Below, one piece after another: positions 51,557 to 63,566 of a stretch of DNA of 64,000 bases. The position numbers and the translations under genes were made by a program. The stretch is from NCBI GenBank assembly GCA_963920575.1, contig OY986974.1, positions 4,844,729-4,908,728 on the forward strand, read 5' to 3'. Source of the stretch: Narthecium ossifragum. Lineage: Eukaryota > Streptophyta > Magnoliopsida > Dioscoreales > Nartheciaceae. Position 1 is the first letter of the stretch, and the number at the start of each line of letters is the position of its first letter. The notes beneath the pieces were generated by a model, which was given only the letters and a program-made list of their open reading frames with translations, was not told the origin of the DNA and ran no database searches.

Positions 51557-53089
51557 TACATGTTGATGATGTACTTATCTTTGGTTCGGATTTAAATTGC
51601 ATTAATGAGACCAAGAAGTTCTTATGCCAATCTTTTGATATGAAGGATTCAGGACATGCTAATGTCATTCTTGGTATGAAAGTCTCTAAGCATAATGGTT
51701 CTTATATTCTTTTTCAATCTCATTATATATAAAGGATTCTTAAGAAATTTGAGTACATTAATCTTGATTCAAGGCCTAGTTTTATTCCTATGAGTTCTAA
51801 TTGTAAATTAGTTCCTAATGATGGTGATCCTATCATGCAAGCTGAATATGCTAGTATCATAGGAAGTTTGATGCATGCTATGAGTTTTACTCGTATTACT
51901 TATACTGTTGGTGGATTGTGTAAATATAACAGTAATCCTAGCAATGAACATTGGCATGCATTATGCAAACTTTTAAATTATTTGAAGAATACTATGCACT
52001 ATATTTTGCATTTGAAGAGTTCATCTTCTGTATTAGAATGCTATAGTGATGCTAACTGGGGATCTGACATAGATTCTAAATCAACTAGTGGTTGGTTATT
52101 CACTATTGGAGGTGTTATAGTATCTTGGTCTTCCAAAAAGCAAAAGTGCATTGTTCTTTCTTCTATGGAAGCGAAATACATAGCAATGTCTAAACCAGGT
52201 AAGGAAATCATGTGAATGAGAAAATCCGTGAGAAATATATCTTTTATTGATGCATCTCCTTCTACTACAACTGTATACTGTGATAATAAAGCAGCTATCT
52301 ATGTGGTCAAAAATCAAAAGCTTTAAGGTGGAAATAAGCATATCGCGATGCGATACAACTATGTGAAGAAGCTTCAAAGAAATGGTAAAGTAGTACTTGA
52401 GTACTGGCCAACAGAGCAAATGTTGGCGGATCCTTTGACGAAGCCTCTACATGGAGAGAGAGGATTCATAGATTATGGAGAGGTATGGGATTAATACCGG
52501 TATAGTGGTAGCTAGGCTGGACCCACTCTATGACTGTGATATCAATTAGGGAAGGAAACTTCTTTATCTTGTTTATCTCATAATCAGATTTAAAAGTTGT
52601 TCCTAACCTAGAAATATAAATGAGTTATATTTCCAGTGCAAAATTACCTATTCTAAGAGTCCCATATCTATTGCACTGTATATTCAGAACATTAGAGGCT
52701 GAATTTTAATATGATTAAAATTCTTACCAAAACTCATAGCTTTATGTGGAGTGGAATAAATGTGGTTGTGAACACTCCTGATGAGTTTTTCCTACGCAAG
52801 TAACGAAAGTGAGGGCCGCTTTCAAAAGGTCTTCCCGGTGAGACCATGGAGTGCTTGCTAAACCTGGAAACAGCGCATGGCCTAGGAACAGAATGTGTTG
52901 TGCTAATAATATGATAGCCCGTGTACAGTGTGAACTATATTCTTGTTCAACCAGTAGATTTAAGGTGTTATCCATCTATTGGTATGCATTGTTCATATAT
53001 CCATTTATTTATTTTTTCATTTATTTTACCATGTTTTCTACATTATTCGAAAATGGGGGGAGATTGTTGTATACAATATAGTAATATTT

Positions 53090-54410
53090 TTAATAACATT
53101 TTACTCCCATGTAGCTTGGAAATATGTCAATTTACCTCCTATATTTTAAAACGTGACAAAACACACCATTAATTTATCAATATGGTCGTATTACACCCAA
53201 TCATCAAACGACGTTAGCCGGGCTGATGGCAAACCGGTTTAATCGGTCAAGTGTGACGCACGTGACCCCATTTGACTGGTTTTTCCCGGTTTAGCCCGTC
53301 GCTAACCTCCTGCCCCACCCTTCTTCAGCGGAGATGACGACGATGGGACTTACGTATTGGATGGTGGAGAAGCCGGCCATCGTCGGATTCAGGTGGAGCC
53401 ACACCGGTTCATGGGGCTCGACGTGGTTCTTCCTCTTGTCCCCCATCACCATCTACATCTCCACCTCCTTGCTCCTCCACCTCTTTCAATCTCTATTGGG
53501 CCACCGCCGCCCTTTCCCCTAGCCCCCCTGCCCGCCCTCCACGCCCTGGTGGTCTCCACCAAGTCGGCCACTATTTTCCTTGGGCTCCTCCTATCCGTCG
53601 TCTCCAAGATCCGCGACACCCGCTGGTTCTGGCGCCGGTCCAAGACCCCTCTGCAGTGGCTCCTCTGCTTCCCCCTCGGCAACCGGCCCTTCGGGAGGGT
53701 GTCCTTCTGGTCGTACGCGTTCTACCTCTCGAGATTCCTAATGCTCCCGCGCACCTTCTTGTCCATCCTCCAGTCTGCCACCGCCGAGATCTGCGACACC
53801 CGTTGGTTCTGGCGCAGGTCCAAGACCCCTCTGCAGTGGCTCCCCTGCTTCCCCCTCGACAACCGGCCCTCCGGGAGGGTGTTCTTCTGGCCGTACGCGT
53901 TCTACCTCTCGAGATTCCTAATGCTCCCGCGCACCTTCTTGTCCATCCTCTGGTGGCACCACCTCACCTTCTGCCGGCTGACCAGCCATTCCATAATGCT
54001 CTGCATGAGCTTCCTGTGGATGGAGTTCTCGCAGTCGTTCCAGGTGACAGCGAAGGAGACAGCTGTGATGAGGCCGGTGAAGAAGGGGGTCGAGGTGGGG
54101 TAGGAGGTGGGCGTCGACGGGGATGTCGGGTCCCGATCGGACATGGGAAGAGGAAGAGATCGGGTGAGAGGAAAGGCATAGAGGAGAGAGGTGGAGATTC
54201 GAAGTTGATGAACCGGGCAAAACCATCCAAATGGGTCACGTGCGTCACACGTGACCGATTTAGCCAATTTGTCGTCAGCTTGGTTAACGTCATTTGACGA
54301 TTGGGTGTAATATAACCATATTGATAAATTAAGGGTGTGTTTTGTCACGTTTTAAAATATGGTTGTAAATTGACATATTTCCTAACTACAAGGGAGCGAA
54401 ATGTTATTAA
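53090..54410 (+). mobile_element. Pack-MULE carrying an ELO-like elongase fragment
   Basis: Long terminal inverted repeats: AATAACATTTTACTCCCATG..TTTTAAAACGTGACAAAACAC on the left recurs inverted at 54300-54410 (GTGTTTTGTCACGTTTTAAA..CATTTCGCTCCC on the complementary strand), about 150 bases each. The interior is very GC-rich and coding-like, from a host gene. It is inserted in the 3' LTR of the Copia element. No transposase; a 9-base duplication was not resolved. Confidence 0.85.
53334..54103 (+). pseudogene. ELO (GNS1/SUR4) fatty-acid elongase-like fragment with internal duplication
   Basis: Frame 1 (53334 to about 53519) reads YWMVEKPAIVGFRWSHTGSW GSTW; frame 2 (to 54103) reads ALHALVVSTKSATIFLGLLL, RDTRWFWRRSKTPLQWLLCF, GRVSFWSYAFYLSRFLMLPR, SFLWMEFSQSFQV, all typical of plant ELO-like proteins (ER very-long-chain fatty acid elongation). 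A frameshift near 53515 separates the frames. The segment DTRWFWRRSKTPLQWL...FLSILQ is present twice at a 180-base (60-codon) period (about 53609-53770 and 53789-53950). The expected His-rich motif appears degraded (SHSIM). Captured fragment, not a working enzyme. Confidence 0.8.
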
Positions 54411-54874
54411 CCCTATTTTAAAATAATTATAAGGTTTATCTTTTTGGGTCAGTTCTTATCCAACCATTTGATTTTATTATATATTTATTACTAATTTCTA
54501 TTTTCTGGAAGAGTTGTTTTCGTGCGTTTCCAAGGGAGGCGTCTCTTAAAAATAGACACTAACCGTCCAATTACATCGGTTCAGATACGAACCAGTGCGT
54601 TCTCTTCTTCTACAAAAGAAATGTCAGTTTCTTCATAGGAGACAGATCTTGAACTCTTCTCTTCCTGTCTACTTGATTTCTTTGGATTGGGAAACCATAT
54701 TTAGAGGTCTTTTAGAGTTGCAGTCTTAAAGATCTAAAGTGGGCATCGTATCTGGGGGATAAAATTTCTGAGACCTGCTACAATTCAGGGGAAAATACTA
54801 TCTTCAACAAGGCGCTTGCTTTGGCCGCACCTTGCCTACATTGATTCTCTTTCTCTTTTTAATCCTAATTTATG

Positions 54875-55001
54875 ATAACATGGAGCCCAACCACTGGCTT
54901 CAGGCCTTTTCCAACGGCTACTCCTAAAGCCTTGCCAACTTGGCTATGGAGAGATAGAGGATTGGAGAGAGATGGCTATGGAGGGAGAGAGGATGGGAGA
55001 G
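54875..55001. other. Short GA-rich segment between Copia and family A element
   Basis: Contains repeats of GGAGAGA and TGGCTATGGAG. On minus it is CT-rich, like a plant 5' leader, and could be upstream sequence once adjoining ClpC before the Copia insertion. That is speculation. Confidence 0.25.
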
Positions 55002-57230
55002 TGTCGCGCCTCGACCCGTGTAGGCCCAACCGGGCCGGGCGACGCGAACCGGAACCTAACCTACTGTGAAATTTTTTTGCGAGGTTTCCCTCTAATCGTA
55101 GTGGTTACCCTAACAATTCATAATTATCCTGTATTATACAAACATTCACAACCTCAAAGACTGAACTGGAATAAAATACAAAACCTCAAACAGGGAAATT
55201 ATACATTTATCGCTCCCGTAGGAGACTATCTATAACAAAAAGGGTAAAACTGGGATCGCCGCTCCTCAAGCACCGCCAGACGCCGCCACGTCACCAAACA
55301 CCGGCCCGGTAGGGGCGATCGAAGAAGAGCTAGCGTCAGCACCTGCAAAACGTAGTGAGCACTAAGCTCAGCAGGGACACTACATTACGATACTCACAAT
55401 GGAGGGAACACAGCAGTGTCGCCCCCAAGCAAAGCCTGGATGTATACAGAGGTCCCATAACTCCACCGGACGTCCTAGAACGCAGGCTCCCAGCACTGCG
55501 GACTCACAGCAGGACCGTGAACACTACTGGCGGGACAAGGCACCGCTGAGTGGGCACACCCCCACTCAGAGAGTCAAAGACTGCCGGACGCCGGCTACAC
55601 CTCAGGACTCGGCTCGAGGCCGACACAGCCTCTAAACATCAAACAACATGTATTCAGGTCATCTAACCCTTTTATCGAAAATGACTGAATACTACAAATC
55701 GAGTCCTGGACCAAGCTACCCGCAACGGTCCTAGAGCTAGATCCGGACTATCCGAAATCCCCGGATCGGCGAACAACCCATCGCCAACGCCCTACACAGA
55801 TGCAACTAATGCACAACACAATACATACTATGCGCACACGCAGGGTAATACAGATAAACATGCAACAGTATGTGATGTTATAAATAACAAGGTCTGGGCA
55901 CGACACCCTGCCGACTCGGGGTGGTGAACAGGTAAATAAGGTCTAGGGACTGCTACAGTGGTACCCCCACCAACTGTCAGCAGTCCACCACAACACCTGC
56001 ACCGGGAAGCAGCCCCGCAAACAACAGCTCACAGATATCACAGATAAAGCCCTCGGCGCACGCCGGCATGCAAGGCTAGGGAAAGCTGTAGGGCTACCCG
56101 CCCGTTTATTCTAAACATCCCGGGAGTCATCACTCCCCCGGTTCACCACTGCCCCTATTATTGGGCTAACATGCTTAAACATATGTACAAGGTATAAAGC
56201 AGTAAGGAAAACCGGCATACCAAGCCCCATGGGCAAAAGCCATGAAAAATCCTCTCTGCTACTAAAGGATCGATCTTTTCCTGAGAAAAGATCGATCTTT
56301 TAAGTAACAGTGAGCCTTCCCTCACTGTCGAGCTAAAGAAGATCGATCTTTCTCGAGACAGAGGGAACCCTTCTTGTCGCACCAAGAAAGATCGATCCTT
56401 CCTCCCAGGAAGATCGATCCTCCTCGCGACGCAGGGTAACCATGCTACCCAAGACCCAGGATCGATCTTCTCCAAGCAGAGGATTGATCCTTCATCGGGC
56501 GTAGCATGACCAACCCAGAGGGATCGATCCTTCCTTAAGAAGGATCGATCCGGATGGGTTCTCCGGCGTATTTTCGGCGAGAAATACCGCTGGAAAATAC
56601 ATCCAAACTTCCCAAAACTCTGGGATCTGATAGATCAAGGGACCACGAGTCCAAAACCGGTGAAATCATGGAAAACCAACATGCATATCTACAGATCTAA
56701 GCATAAGAACACAATCAAACCGGAAAACTCCAAAACTCCGGAAGAGATGTAGGTAGGATCCCTACCTAAGCAATAGCAGCTTCAATCCAAGCTGTTAGGG
56801 CTTGGATCGTCCTCAAACACCTTCAAAAATTGCCAGATCTGAGCTCAAATCTCCGGATTTCAAAAGGATTCAAGGAAGCAAGTCTCGTCTGCTTTATAAG
56901 CAAATGAACCGACTTATGAATGATCGATCTTTTTCTAGGGAAAGATCGATCCTTCATGACGACCGCACTTGACTTTCTGGCACCAAAAGATCGATCTTCT
57001 AGCAAGGAAGGATCGATCCTTTAGGTGCAGAAAGCTAGACTTGGGCTAGAACTCAAGCCCAAGCCCGGATCTTTCGATCCCGGGTCCCACTAACCATTCT
57101 AGCCAAACATTACCACAAACATGGTCAGTGTGTGCCCATGCGGGTGTGAAATAAGCCGACAAGGCGCAATTTATCAAATTGCCCTTGCGATCCACAACGA
57201 GCCACAGGAGTAGAGGGACGGGTCCTCACA
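55002..57230 (+). mobile_element. LTR-like element (family A), about 2.2 kb, with GATCGATC hairpin array
   Basis: Begins TGTCGCGCCTCGACCCG and ends GGGACGGGTCCTCACA, both as in the 8429 element; the blocks AACCGGGCCGGGCGACGCG and CAGTGTGTGC.CA.GCGGGTG also match. No matching 5-base flanks (gagag / tccta). What follows (CTAATACCCTTAAAAGAAAT) resembles the junction after an LTR, so it may be a full LTR with lost interior. Noncoding. Confidence 0.6.
56260..57020. repeat. Array of GATCGATC-centred hairpins
   Basis: More than ten copies of AAGATCGATCTT / GGATCGATCC. Several neighbours pair exactly, for example GATCGATCTTTTC with GAAAAGATCGATC around CTGA (about 56270-56299) and GGATCGATCCTTC with GAAGGATCGATCC around CTTAA (about 56521-56551). 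It occupies the same part of the element as the 30-base palindrome of the 8429 copy. Confidence 0.9.
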
Positions 57231-57937
57231 TCCTAATACCCTTAAAAGAAATCTCGTCCCGGGATTCGATAAAGGTAGGACTCGGAGCAAAAGAAAATGG
57301 TGGCTAGGAGAACGAAAGAGAGGGAGATCTCACCTTCGATTCGGCGGCTGTGAGCTATGGCGGCAACGAGATCACCAAACGACGGGAGAGGTCCTTGCGT
57401 AGTCGAGCATCGGGGGACAGAGGCCGTTTCAATCTGGGGAGGAGAAATAGTGTTTTACTTTTCACAAAATGTTTTATTAAAAGCGTGAAAACGTTAAAAA
57501 GGTGTTTTCATATTTTGCACAAAATATCATTTTCATTTTCTGGAAAACATTTTCAACAACTGCAAACCAAACATGTTTTTGGGACTGTTTCTATTTTCTA
57601 GAAAATGAAAATGGAAAATGCCCTAACCAAACAGGGCCTAAAATTTGCTCTGTTCTCTCACCATCAAACATCTTTATTTGCGGCATTTCTGGCAGTTGTG
57701 AAATGTCAACAATCTGCACTGGGAAAAAAACGAGCTATACGTGGCCATCATTTTAAAAAATAACAGCTAGCATATGCTTGTGTTATGTACTTCAACTGTA
57801 AGAGAATAAGAATTAGTTATGCATAAGCAAAATATAGCAAGGTTAGCAACTATAAGATAAACAGACTAATGTTGAAGAACTGCAACAACAAGAGTTGCGC
57901 ATGTGCCCACGATATAAGTTTCTGGATGGATGTGCCC
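57231..57937. other. Spacer between LTR-like elements; possible MITE end
   Basis: CATTTTCTGGAAAACATTTTC and CTATTTTCTAGAAAATGAAAA repeats end in CCAAACAGGGCCTAA at about 57640, a terminus like local MITEs. The left end is not defined. No gene. Confidence 0.35.
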
Positions 57938-59275
57938 TGTCACGCCCCGACTCAGAAAACCCATCCGGACCGGGATGTGAGGGGAAACCTACACTATTTA
58001 CATCCGATAAGGCGCGACAATACACAAAGCGGAATTAATTTGAACTCAAAGACTTCCAAGGGCATAAAGGTAAAACTAAATATTACATTGCGGAATAAAA
58101 CTCAATCAAAAGACTGAACATGATTTTATAAATTCAACGTTAAATACATCATCCTCAAAAGGTAACTTTAAACAAAAACGCCAAAATATACATCTGTCCC
58201 TCTGAGACCTCAAATGCCTCCGAAAGTCGACGCGCCGCCAAGACCTGATCCAGCTGGAACCACCGAGGAAGAGCCAACGCCTGCACCTGCAAACGTAGCC
58301 CAGGTAGGAGTGAGCAATAAGTTCAGTAGGGTTCTACTCTACGGCACACTGAAGGGAGGAAAACAACAACTGTGATGTCTCTCCGCCTAAGCCTAAGGAA
58401 TGCCACGAGGTTCCATAACCCCTATCGATGTCCCAAGGGCTCCTGTCATGAAACCTCTCTCATGAACATGTTACCAGGAGGCCACGGAACAGTAACATGC
58501 AAGATCACCCTTACCTAAATAGGATTCCCATGCCTTGGGGACCCACATCGGGAACACATTGACATCCATCTTTAGCACTTGACATAGGGAAAACAACACG
58601 ACCTCTAAACCTCAAAACAATATAATCATAGCCAACTACATCATATCCTCGAGAGTAAGAAGATTCCAATGATACAATTCCATCCTAAACCTTGCTATCT
58701 AGCCATGGTCCTAGGGCTAGATCTGAGCTACCCGAGAGCCTCGGATCGGCGATCAACCTATCTCCATGCCTAACCTAATATGCCTCTAATGCATACAGTG
58801 CATGAGCCTATGTAAGCATCTAACCTAGATGTCTCTATATGCCACAACAACATTTAAGAGTTTGATAGTTATACAATAGCCCTCGGCACATGCCAGCAAC
58901 GGGCTAAGGTTCCACAATACCACGTAAGCTAGCACTCATAGCTAGCTAAAGGCTAAGCAAATAATAAGCATTTAAGTTTACCATCCAACTAGGTATTTAA
59001 ATGCAAGCCAACCTATAAATCTGCCAAAAAGGGTTAAACCCATGACCCAATTCCCAATCTCAATCAAAATCCATTGAAAACCCCGTGATAACAGTATGCA
59101 TGCTTCCTAACATGATTGGGTATCTCTCATGAACGAAAAGCCAATCGAAGGAAGCCAGAAAACACTATTCAGGGGCTCACGGTCGATGCGACGGTCGACC
59201 GTGAGACCAAAAAGTGGGAAAAGCTTAAGGGCCAAGGTCGATCGGGACATCGATCCTGGGAAGCCAAAAAGGAAT
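57938..59275 (+). mobile_element. LTR-like element (family D), truncated
   Basis: Begins TGTCACGCCCCGACTCAGAA and follows the same block order as the 17521/22485 element, ending at about 59275 where the ClpC-like cassette starts. It contains an exact hairpin at 59176-59205 with arms CTCACGGTCGA and TCGACCGTGAG. Confidence 0.65.
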
Positions 59276-59640
59276 GAGATCGCATACCTTCGAGAGCTGG
59301 AACTCTAACCTAGGGCTCGATCGGAACCCTAAATCCAAGAAGAGGAGATGAGAGGGGTTGGAGAGAAGAAGCGAGACAAGGGTTTCCTTAATACCTAGTG
59401 TCGATGACGAACTTGAGAGGATAGAGAGTTGGAGAGGTTGACAGATTACAAGATGTGTCCCACGATAAGCCTCGCAAGCCCTCTCTCTCCTCTATCTCTT
59501 TCTCTATTTATCTTTGCCCTCACGTCTCTCATTTGATCCAGATATTTATTACCAATAAGCCGCTAGCGGTCCATAAACGGGTCGCCTCGGCGGGTACTCC
59601 AACAACTCGACTGATATGCTGACCAGTCTAGCGCGGTCAA
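59276..59640 (-). promoter_or_regulatory. Promoter/5'UTR cassette, copy 1
   Basis: On minus: upstream sequence with TTTGATCCAGA motif complement, an AGATAAATAGAG TATA-like box followed by GA repeats, then a leader exon (from GGAAACCCTTGTC to ..GAG) with donor GTATGC. The same cassette recurs at 60656-61036, partly at 61105-61396, and at 62374-62730. Confidence 0.5.
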
Positions 59641-59916
59641 ACGGAATTTACCCCTACTAGCTTTTCCTTGAGGAGAATAAATATAAGCTGCTACTACAGA
59701 ATGCAAGTCCCACTCCTTCCTCGATAGCAAGTTCAAACAATTTGAGCAATGCAACCCAACGAAACCTTTCAAATGGAGAGGGCCTCCTGGCACAGTGTAC
59801 ATCATCCTGACAGCCTTTTTGGCCTTCCCAGAGCCTCCTATCTGACTACGTGAACCCCGTACAGCCACAACAGGTTGGATAGCCGACTGAATCAGAGCCC
59901 CAGTCGTGGCTTCCAC
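59641..59916 (-). pseudogene. Truncated ClpC transit-peptide exon, copy 1
   Basis: Matches the ClpC first coding exon ([37 protein letters not shown]) but stops at ..PQGKASRG, before the Clp N-domain, and runs into the neighbouring cassette. The ATG is changed to ACG at the position matching 45864. Upstream to about 60310 it continues to match the ClpC leader intron. Confidence 0.85.
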
Positions 59917-60655
59917 CTACAAGAAGCAGCTCCACAGTAGGATATAAAGAATAACTGCCAACATAAGGCGCATAGATGAATCATGGTCATTACATCATTA
60001 ACTTACCTATCTTAGCAACATTCAAAGGATTTCCTCGTGCGACAAAAGAACATGCAACCAATTACAAACTCAACGACATTAAAATTAGCTCAAATGGATG
60101 CCAGAACTATAGTGTTCTACCGAGCACCAAAGTAATCCTCCCAAATGGGGAATGGATTATGGAACAGATGAAACTAATCTCAAAAAGCAAGAAAAATTCA
60201 AAGCCATCAAATATTCAAGTACACAATCATTTGGGTCCTAGAGGATTCCTCCTTTCTTCTTAAAGATTCACGAGGATATTGTTTAGGAGTTTATGAACAT
60301 CATACCCGAGTTTGCTACAAAAATTATCTAGGATCGATATTAAGAAACCACATAGCATCGGACTAAAGATATCAAGAAACCCTATTTTTGACAAATAAAG
60401 GAGGAAACCAAAATAATTCAAACAAATAAGGGAACGGTCAAGATATTCGCATAAAACCACATATCATTTGACCCCAAGCAATTTCAAGCTAACCATGAAC
60501 AAAATCATCAAGCTAAAGAATCATCCTAAGATCTCAGACACCAAATGGAAGCACAACACCCCCATCCACGGTGAACACAACGAAATCAAAGGCATCGAAG
60601 ACTCCAAACCTCCACCGAGATAACTTATGAGCAAAAGAACCAACACAACCCCTAA

Positions 60656-61396
60656 ATGACCGAGATCGCATACCTTTAGTAGCTGGAACTCGAACCTAGG
60701 GCCGGATCGGAACCCTAAATCCAAGAAGAGGAGATGAGGGGGGTTGGAGAGAAGAAGCGAGACAAAGGTTTTCTTAATACCTAGTGTCGATGACGAACTC
60801 GAGAGGATAGATCACTGGAGAGGTTGACAGCTTACAAGACGTGTCCCACGATAAGCCTCACAAGCCCTCTCTCTCTCTCTCTCTCTCTCTCTCTATTTAT
60901 CTTTGCACTCACGTCTCTGATTTGATCCAGAAATTTATTACTAATAAGCCGCCAACGGTCCGTAAACAGGCCGCTTCGACGGGTACTTCAATGACCTGAA
61001 TGATATGCTGACTAGCCCAGCGCGGTCAAACCGAATGGGCCGATCGGAACCCGAAAATCCAAACCTCCACGGAGACAACTTATCAGCAAAAGAATCAACA
61101 CAAATAAGAGTGGTTGGAGAGATGAAGCGAGACAAGGGTTTCCTTAATGCCTAGTGTCAATGACGACCTCGAGAGGATAGAGAGCTGGAGAGGTTGACTG
61201 ATTACAAGACGTTTCTCACGATATGCCTCGCGAGCCCTCTCTCTCTCTCTCTATTTATCTTTGCCCTCACGTCTCTCATTTGATCCAGATTTTTATTACC
61301 AATAAGCCGCCAGTGGTCCGTAAATGGGCCTCCTTGACGGGTTCTTCAACGACCCGAATGATATGCTGACCAGCCCAGAGCGGTCAAACTGAATGG
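60656..61396 (-). repeat. Promoter/5'UTR cassette, copies 2 and 2' (partial)
   Basis: Copy 60656-61036 is full length with a (CT)n run at about 60867-60893 and the TATA-like complement CTATTTATCTTTGC. Copy 61105-61396 lacks the leader-exon start. Together with the flanking copies they form a head-to-tail array. Confidence 0.7.
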
Positions 61397-61669
61397 ACCC
61401 TTACTAGCTTTTCCTTGAGGAGCAGAAATATAAGATGCCACGATTCAATGGAAGTCCCTCTCCTTCCTCGTTAGCAAGTTCAAAGAATTCGAGCTATGCA
61501 AGCCAACAAAACCTCTCAAATGGAGAAGGCCTCCTGGTACAGTGTACATTATCATGACAGCCTTTTTGACCTTCCCAGAGCCTCCTATCTGACTACGTGA
61601 ACCCCGTACAACCACAACAGGAAGGATAGTCGACTGAAATAGAGCCCCAACCATGGCTTCTACCAACAA
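61397..61669 (-). pseudogene. Truncated ClpC transit-peptide exon, copy 2
   Basis: ATG retained at 61654 (MVGALFQSTILPVVVVRGSR). An in-frame TGA follows KERDFH where ClpC has HSVVAA, and the homology ends at the same base as copy 1 (ACTAGCTTTTCCTTGAGG), showing that both copies descend from one truncated ancestor. Confidence 0.85.
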
Positions 61670-62373
61670 GAAGCAACTCTACAGTAGGATATATATAATA
61701 ACTGCAAACAGAAGGCACATAGATGAATCACGGTCATTACATCATTAAGTTACCTATCTTAGCAACATTCAAAGGATTTCCTCGTGCAAAAAAAGAACAG
61801 GCAACCACTTACAAACTCAGTGACATTAAAATTAGCTCAAATGGATGCCAAAACTATATTGTTCTGCCGAGCACCAAAGTAACCCTCCCAAATAGGGAAT
61901 TGATAATGGAGCATATGAAACTAATGTCAAAAAACAAGAAAAATTCAAAGCCATCAGATATTCAACTCGACAACCATTTGTGTCCTAGAGGTTTCCTCCT
62001 TTCTTCTTATGGATTCATGAGGATATTGTTTAGGAGTTTATGAACATCATACTCAAGTTTGCTACAAAAATTATCTAGGATCGATATCAAGAAACCATAT
62101 TTCCTACAAATAAAGGAGGAAACCAAAATAATTCAAACAAATATGGAAACGGTCAAGATATCCGCATAAAACCACATATCATTTCACCCCAAGCAACTTC
62201 GAACTAACCATGAACAAAATTAACCAGCTAAAGAACCATCCAAAGATCTCATCCACCAAATGGAAGCCAAACAGCCCCAATCACGGCGAACACAACGAAA
62301 TCACAGGCATCGAAGACTCCAAACCTTCACAAAGACAACTTATGCGCAAAAGAACAACCACAAATCCTAAACG

Positions 62374-62730
62374 AACGAGATCGCATACCTCCGGGAGCTG
62401 GAACTCGAACCTAGCGCCCGATTGGAACCCTAAATCCAAGAAGAGGAGATGAGAGGGGTTGGAGAGAAGAAGCAAGACAAGGGTTTCCTTAATACCCAGT
62501 GTCGATGACGAACTCGAGAGGATAGAGAGCTGGAGAGGTTGATGGATTACAAGATGTGTCCCATGATAAGCCTCACAAGCCCTCTCTCTCTCAATTTATC
62601 TTTGCCCTCACGTCTCTCATTTGATCCATATATTTATTACCAATAAGTCCATAAACGGGCCACCTCGGCGGGTGCTTCAACGACCCGAATGATATGCTGA
62701 CCAACCCAGCGCGTCAAACTGAATGGGCCG
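62374..62730 (-). promoter_or_regulatory. Promoter/5'UTR cassette, copy 3
   Basis: The outermost cassette upstream of copy 2, with the leader exon ending ..CCGGAG at about 62396 before donor GTATGC. If transcribed on minus it could splice to the transit-peptide exon at 61669 and give a short peptide ending at the TGA. Confidence 0.45.
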
Positions 62731-63144
62731 CTCGGCCCAAGCTTGACTGGCCCAACTCATTTGGGTAAGGGCCTACCAAATTTCCTGTATTAGTCCAAAC
62801 CAACTTTATGGGTACTCAAGGAGACCGTCCGAAAGAGACTCTACTACCAAAATTCCAGGAAAATAATTTGGGCAAAAATAAAAGCAGTGGTCTTAATAAA
62901 CCATCAATTGAGCTTTTGAAAGCTACTCGAGTTTCGTTTAGCTATTTAGATAGTGTTTTTTGATACATCCAGTAGCATTATTAAGGGGTAAAAATAAAGC
63001 CCAATGCAACAGAAATAAGAGTGTCAATGTTATGAACACATGAAACATTGATCCAGTTTTTGTTCACAAGTATACAAAGATAATAAAGACCTGAATCCAG
63101 ATACAGTAAGAATAACAGAATGTTGATAATGTTGTTACTTGATG
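62731..63144. other. Intergenic, nothing recognised
   Basis: AT-rich sequence between the ClpC-derived array and the retroelement fragment; no gene or clear repeat. Confidence 0.4.
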
Positions 63145-63566
63145 CTTGTTAGCCAAAATAATGGCTACTATATATTGATCAATCAATGACTGACATGTAG
63201 TCATAATTAATATGATCAATGAGCTAGATGACCGATAAGTAAGTGTCTAGTGATGTGAATGACCGATAACTTACTAATTGACACTTAAGTAGCCCAACTG
63301 AATTGGTCGATCAAGTATCTAATATGCAAGGGAAAAGTTATCGTCCAAGATGTAAAAAGAAGTTGTTGACCAAAATAAAGAGAAGTCATCAACCAAAGCA
63401 CAACTGCATCGACCAGAGTATAGCATGGTGATATTAGAAGAACCATCAGCCAAGCATGATATCAATCGACCAAGTCACAACGTGGAGGAGAAACGGGAAC
63501 AATAGAGATGGTGGGACATGTGGCTAACCAAGAGTTAAAGTAGGAGGATAGAAGAGATAGTGCTGA
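63145..63566 (+). repeat. Partial family E LTR
   Basis: Matches the first 420 bases of the LTR at 37859 (AATAATGGCTACT.TATATTG, CCCAACTGAATTGGTCGATC) with an extra segment around 63481-63520, then stops abruptly at a junction with family A sequence. Confidence 0.8.

Larger units (their letters stand above)
50150..52490 (+). pseudogene. Copia reverse transcriptase and RNase H remnant, split by a MITE
   Basis: RT signatures across frames: NTWALMSLPPNTK, then SLYGFKQAHLQWYKKF at 50530, then after the nested element HVDDVLIFGSDL at about 51557, the YxDD box with Tyr replaced by His. The RNase H region (51790-52215) has ECYSDANWGSDIDSKSTSGW and VLSSMEAKYIA; the end has ADPLTKPLHGERGF. Multiple stops. 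Confidence 0.85.
47245..54874 (+). mobile_element. Degraded Copia LTR retrotransposon with nested insertions
   Basis: A 5' LTR (about 47245-47696) and a 3' LTR (53065 to about 54874, split by a Pack-MULE at about 53090-54410) share long blocks (TTATCCAACC.TTTGATTTTA, GGTTCAGATACGAACCAG, CTAAAGTGGGCAT). A polypurine tract AATGGGGGGAGA precedes the 3' LTR. Between them lie gag, protease, integrase, RT and RNase H in Copia order, on plus, broken by stops and frameshifts. The 5' LTR lacks the TGTTGTATAC start seen in the 3' LTR, so its left edge is truncated against the ClpC upstream region. A MITE is nested in the RT. Confidence 0.85.

Noticed and set aside
53656..54297. 213-codon frame overlapping the ELO fragment
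   Set aside because: Different frame of the same GC-rich captured sequence; Leu/Arg/Pro-rich with no known motif, whereas the other frame matches ELO proteins.
55002..57230. Possible solo LTR with target duplication
   Set aside because: The termini match the 8429 element, but the flanks gagag and tccta do not match, so a clean solo-LTR claim is not supported here.
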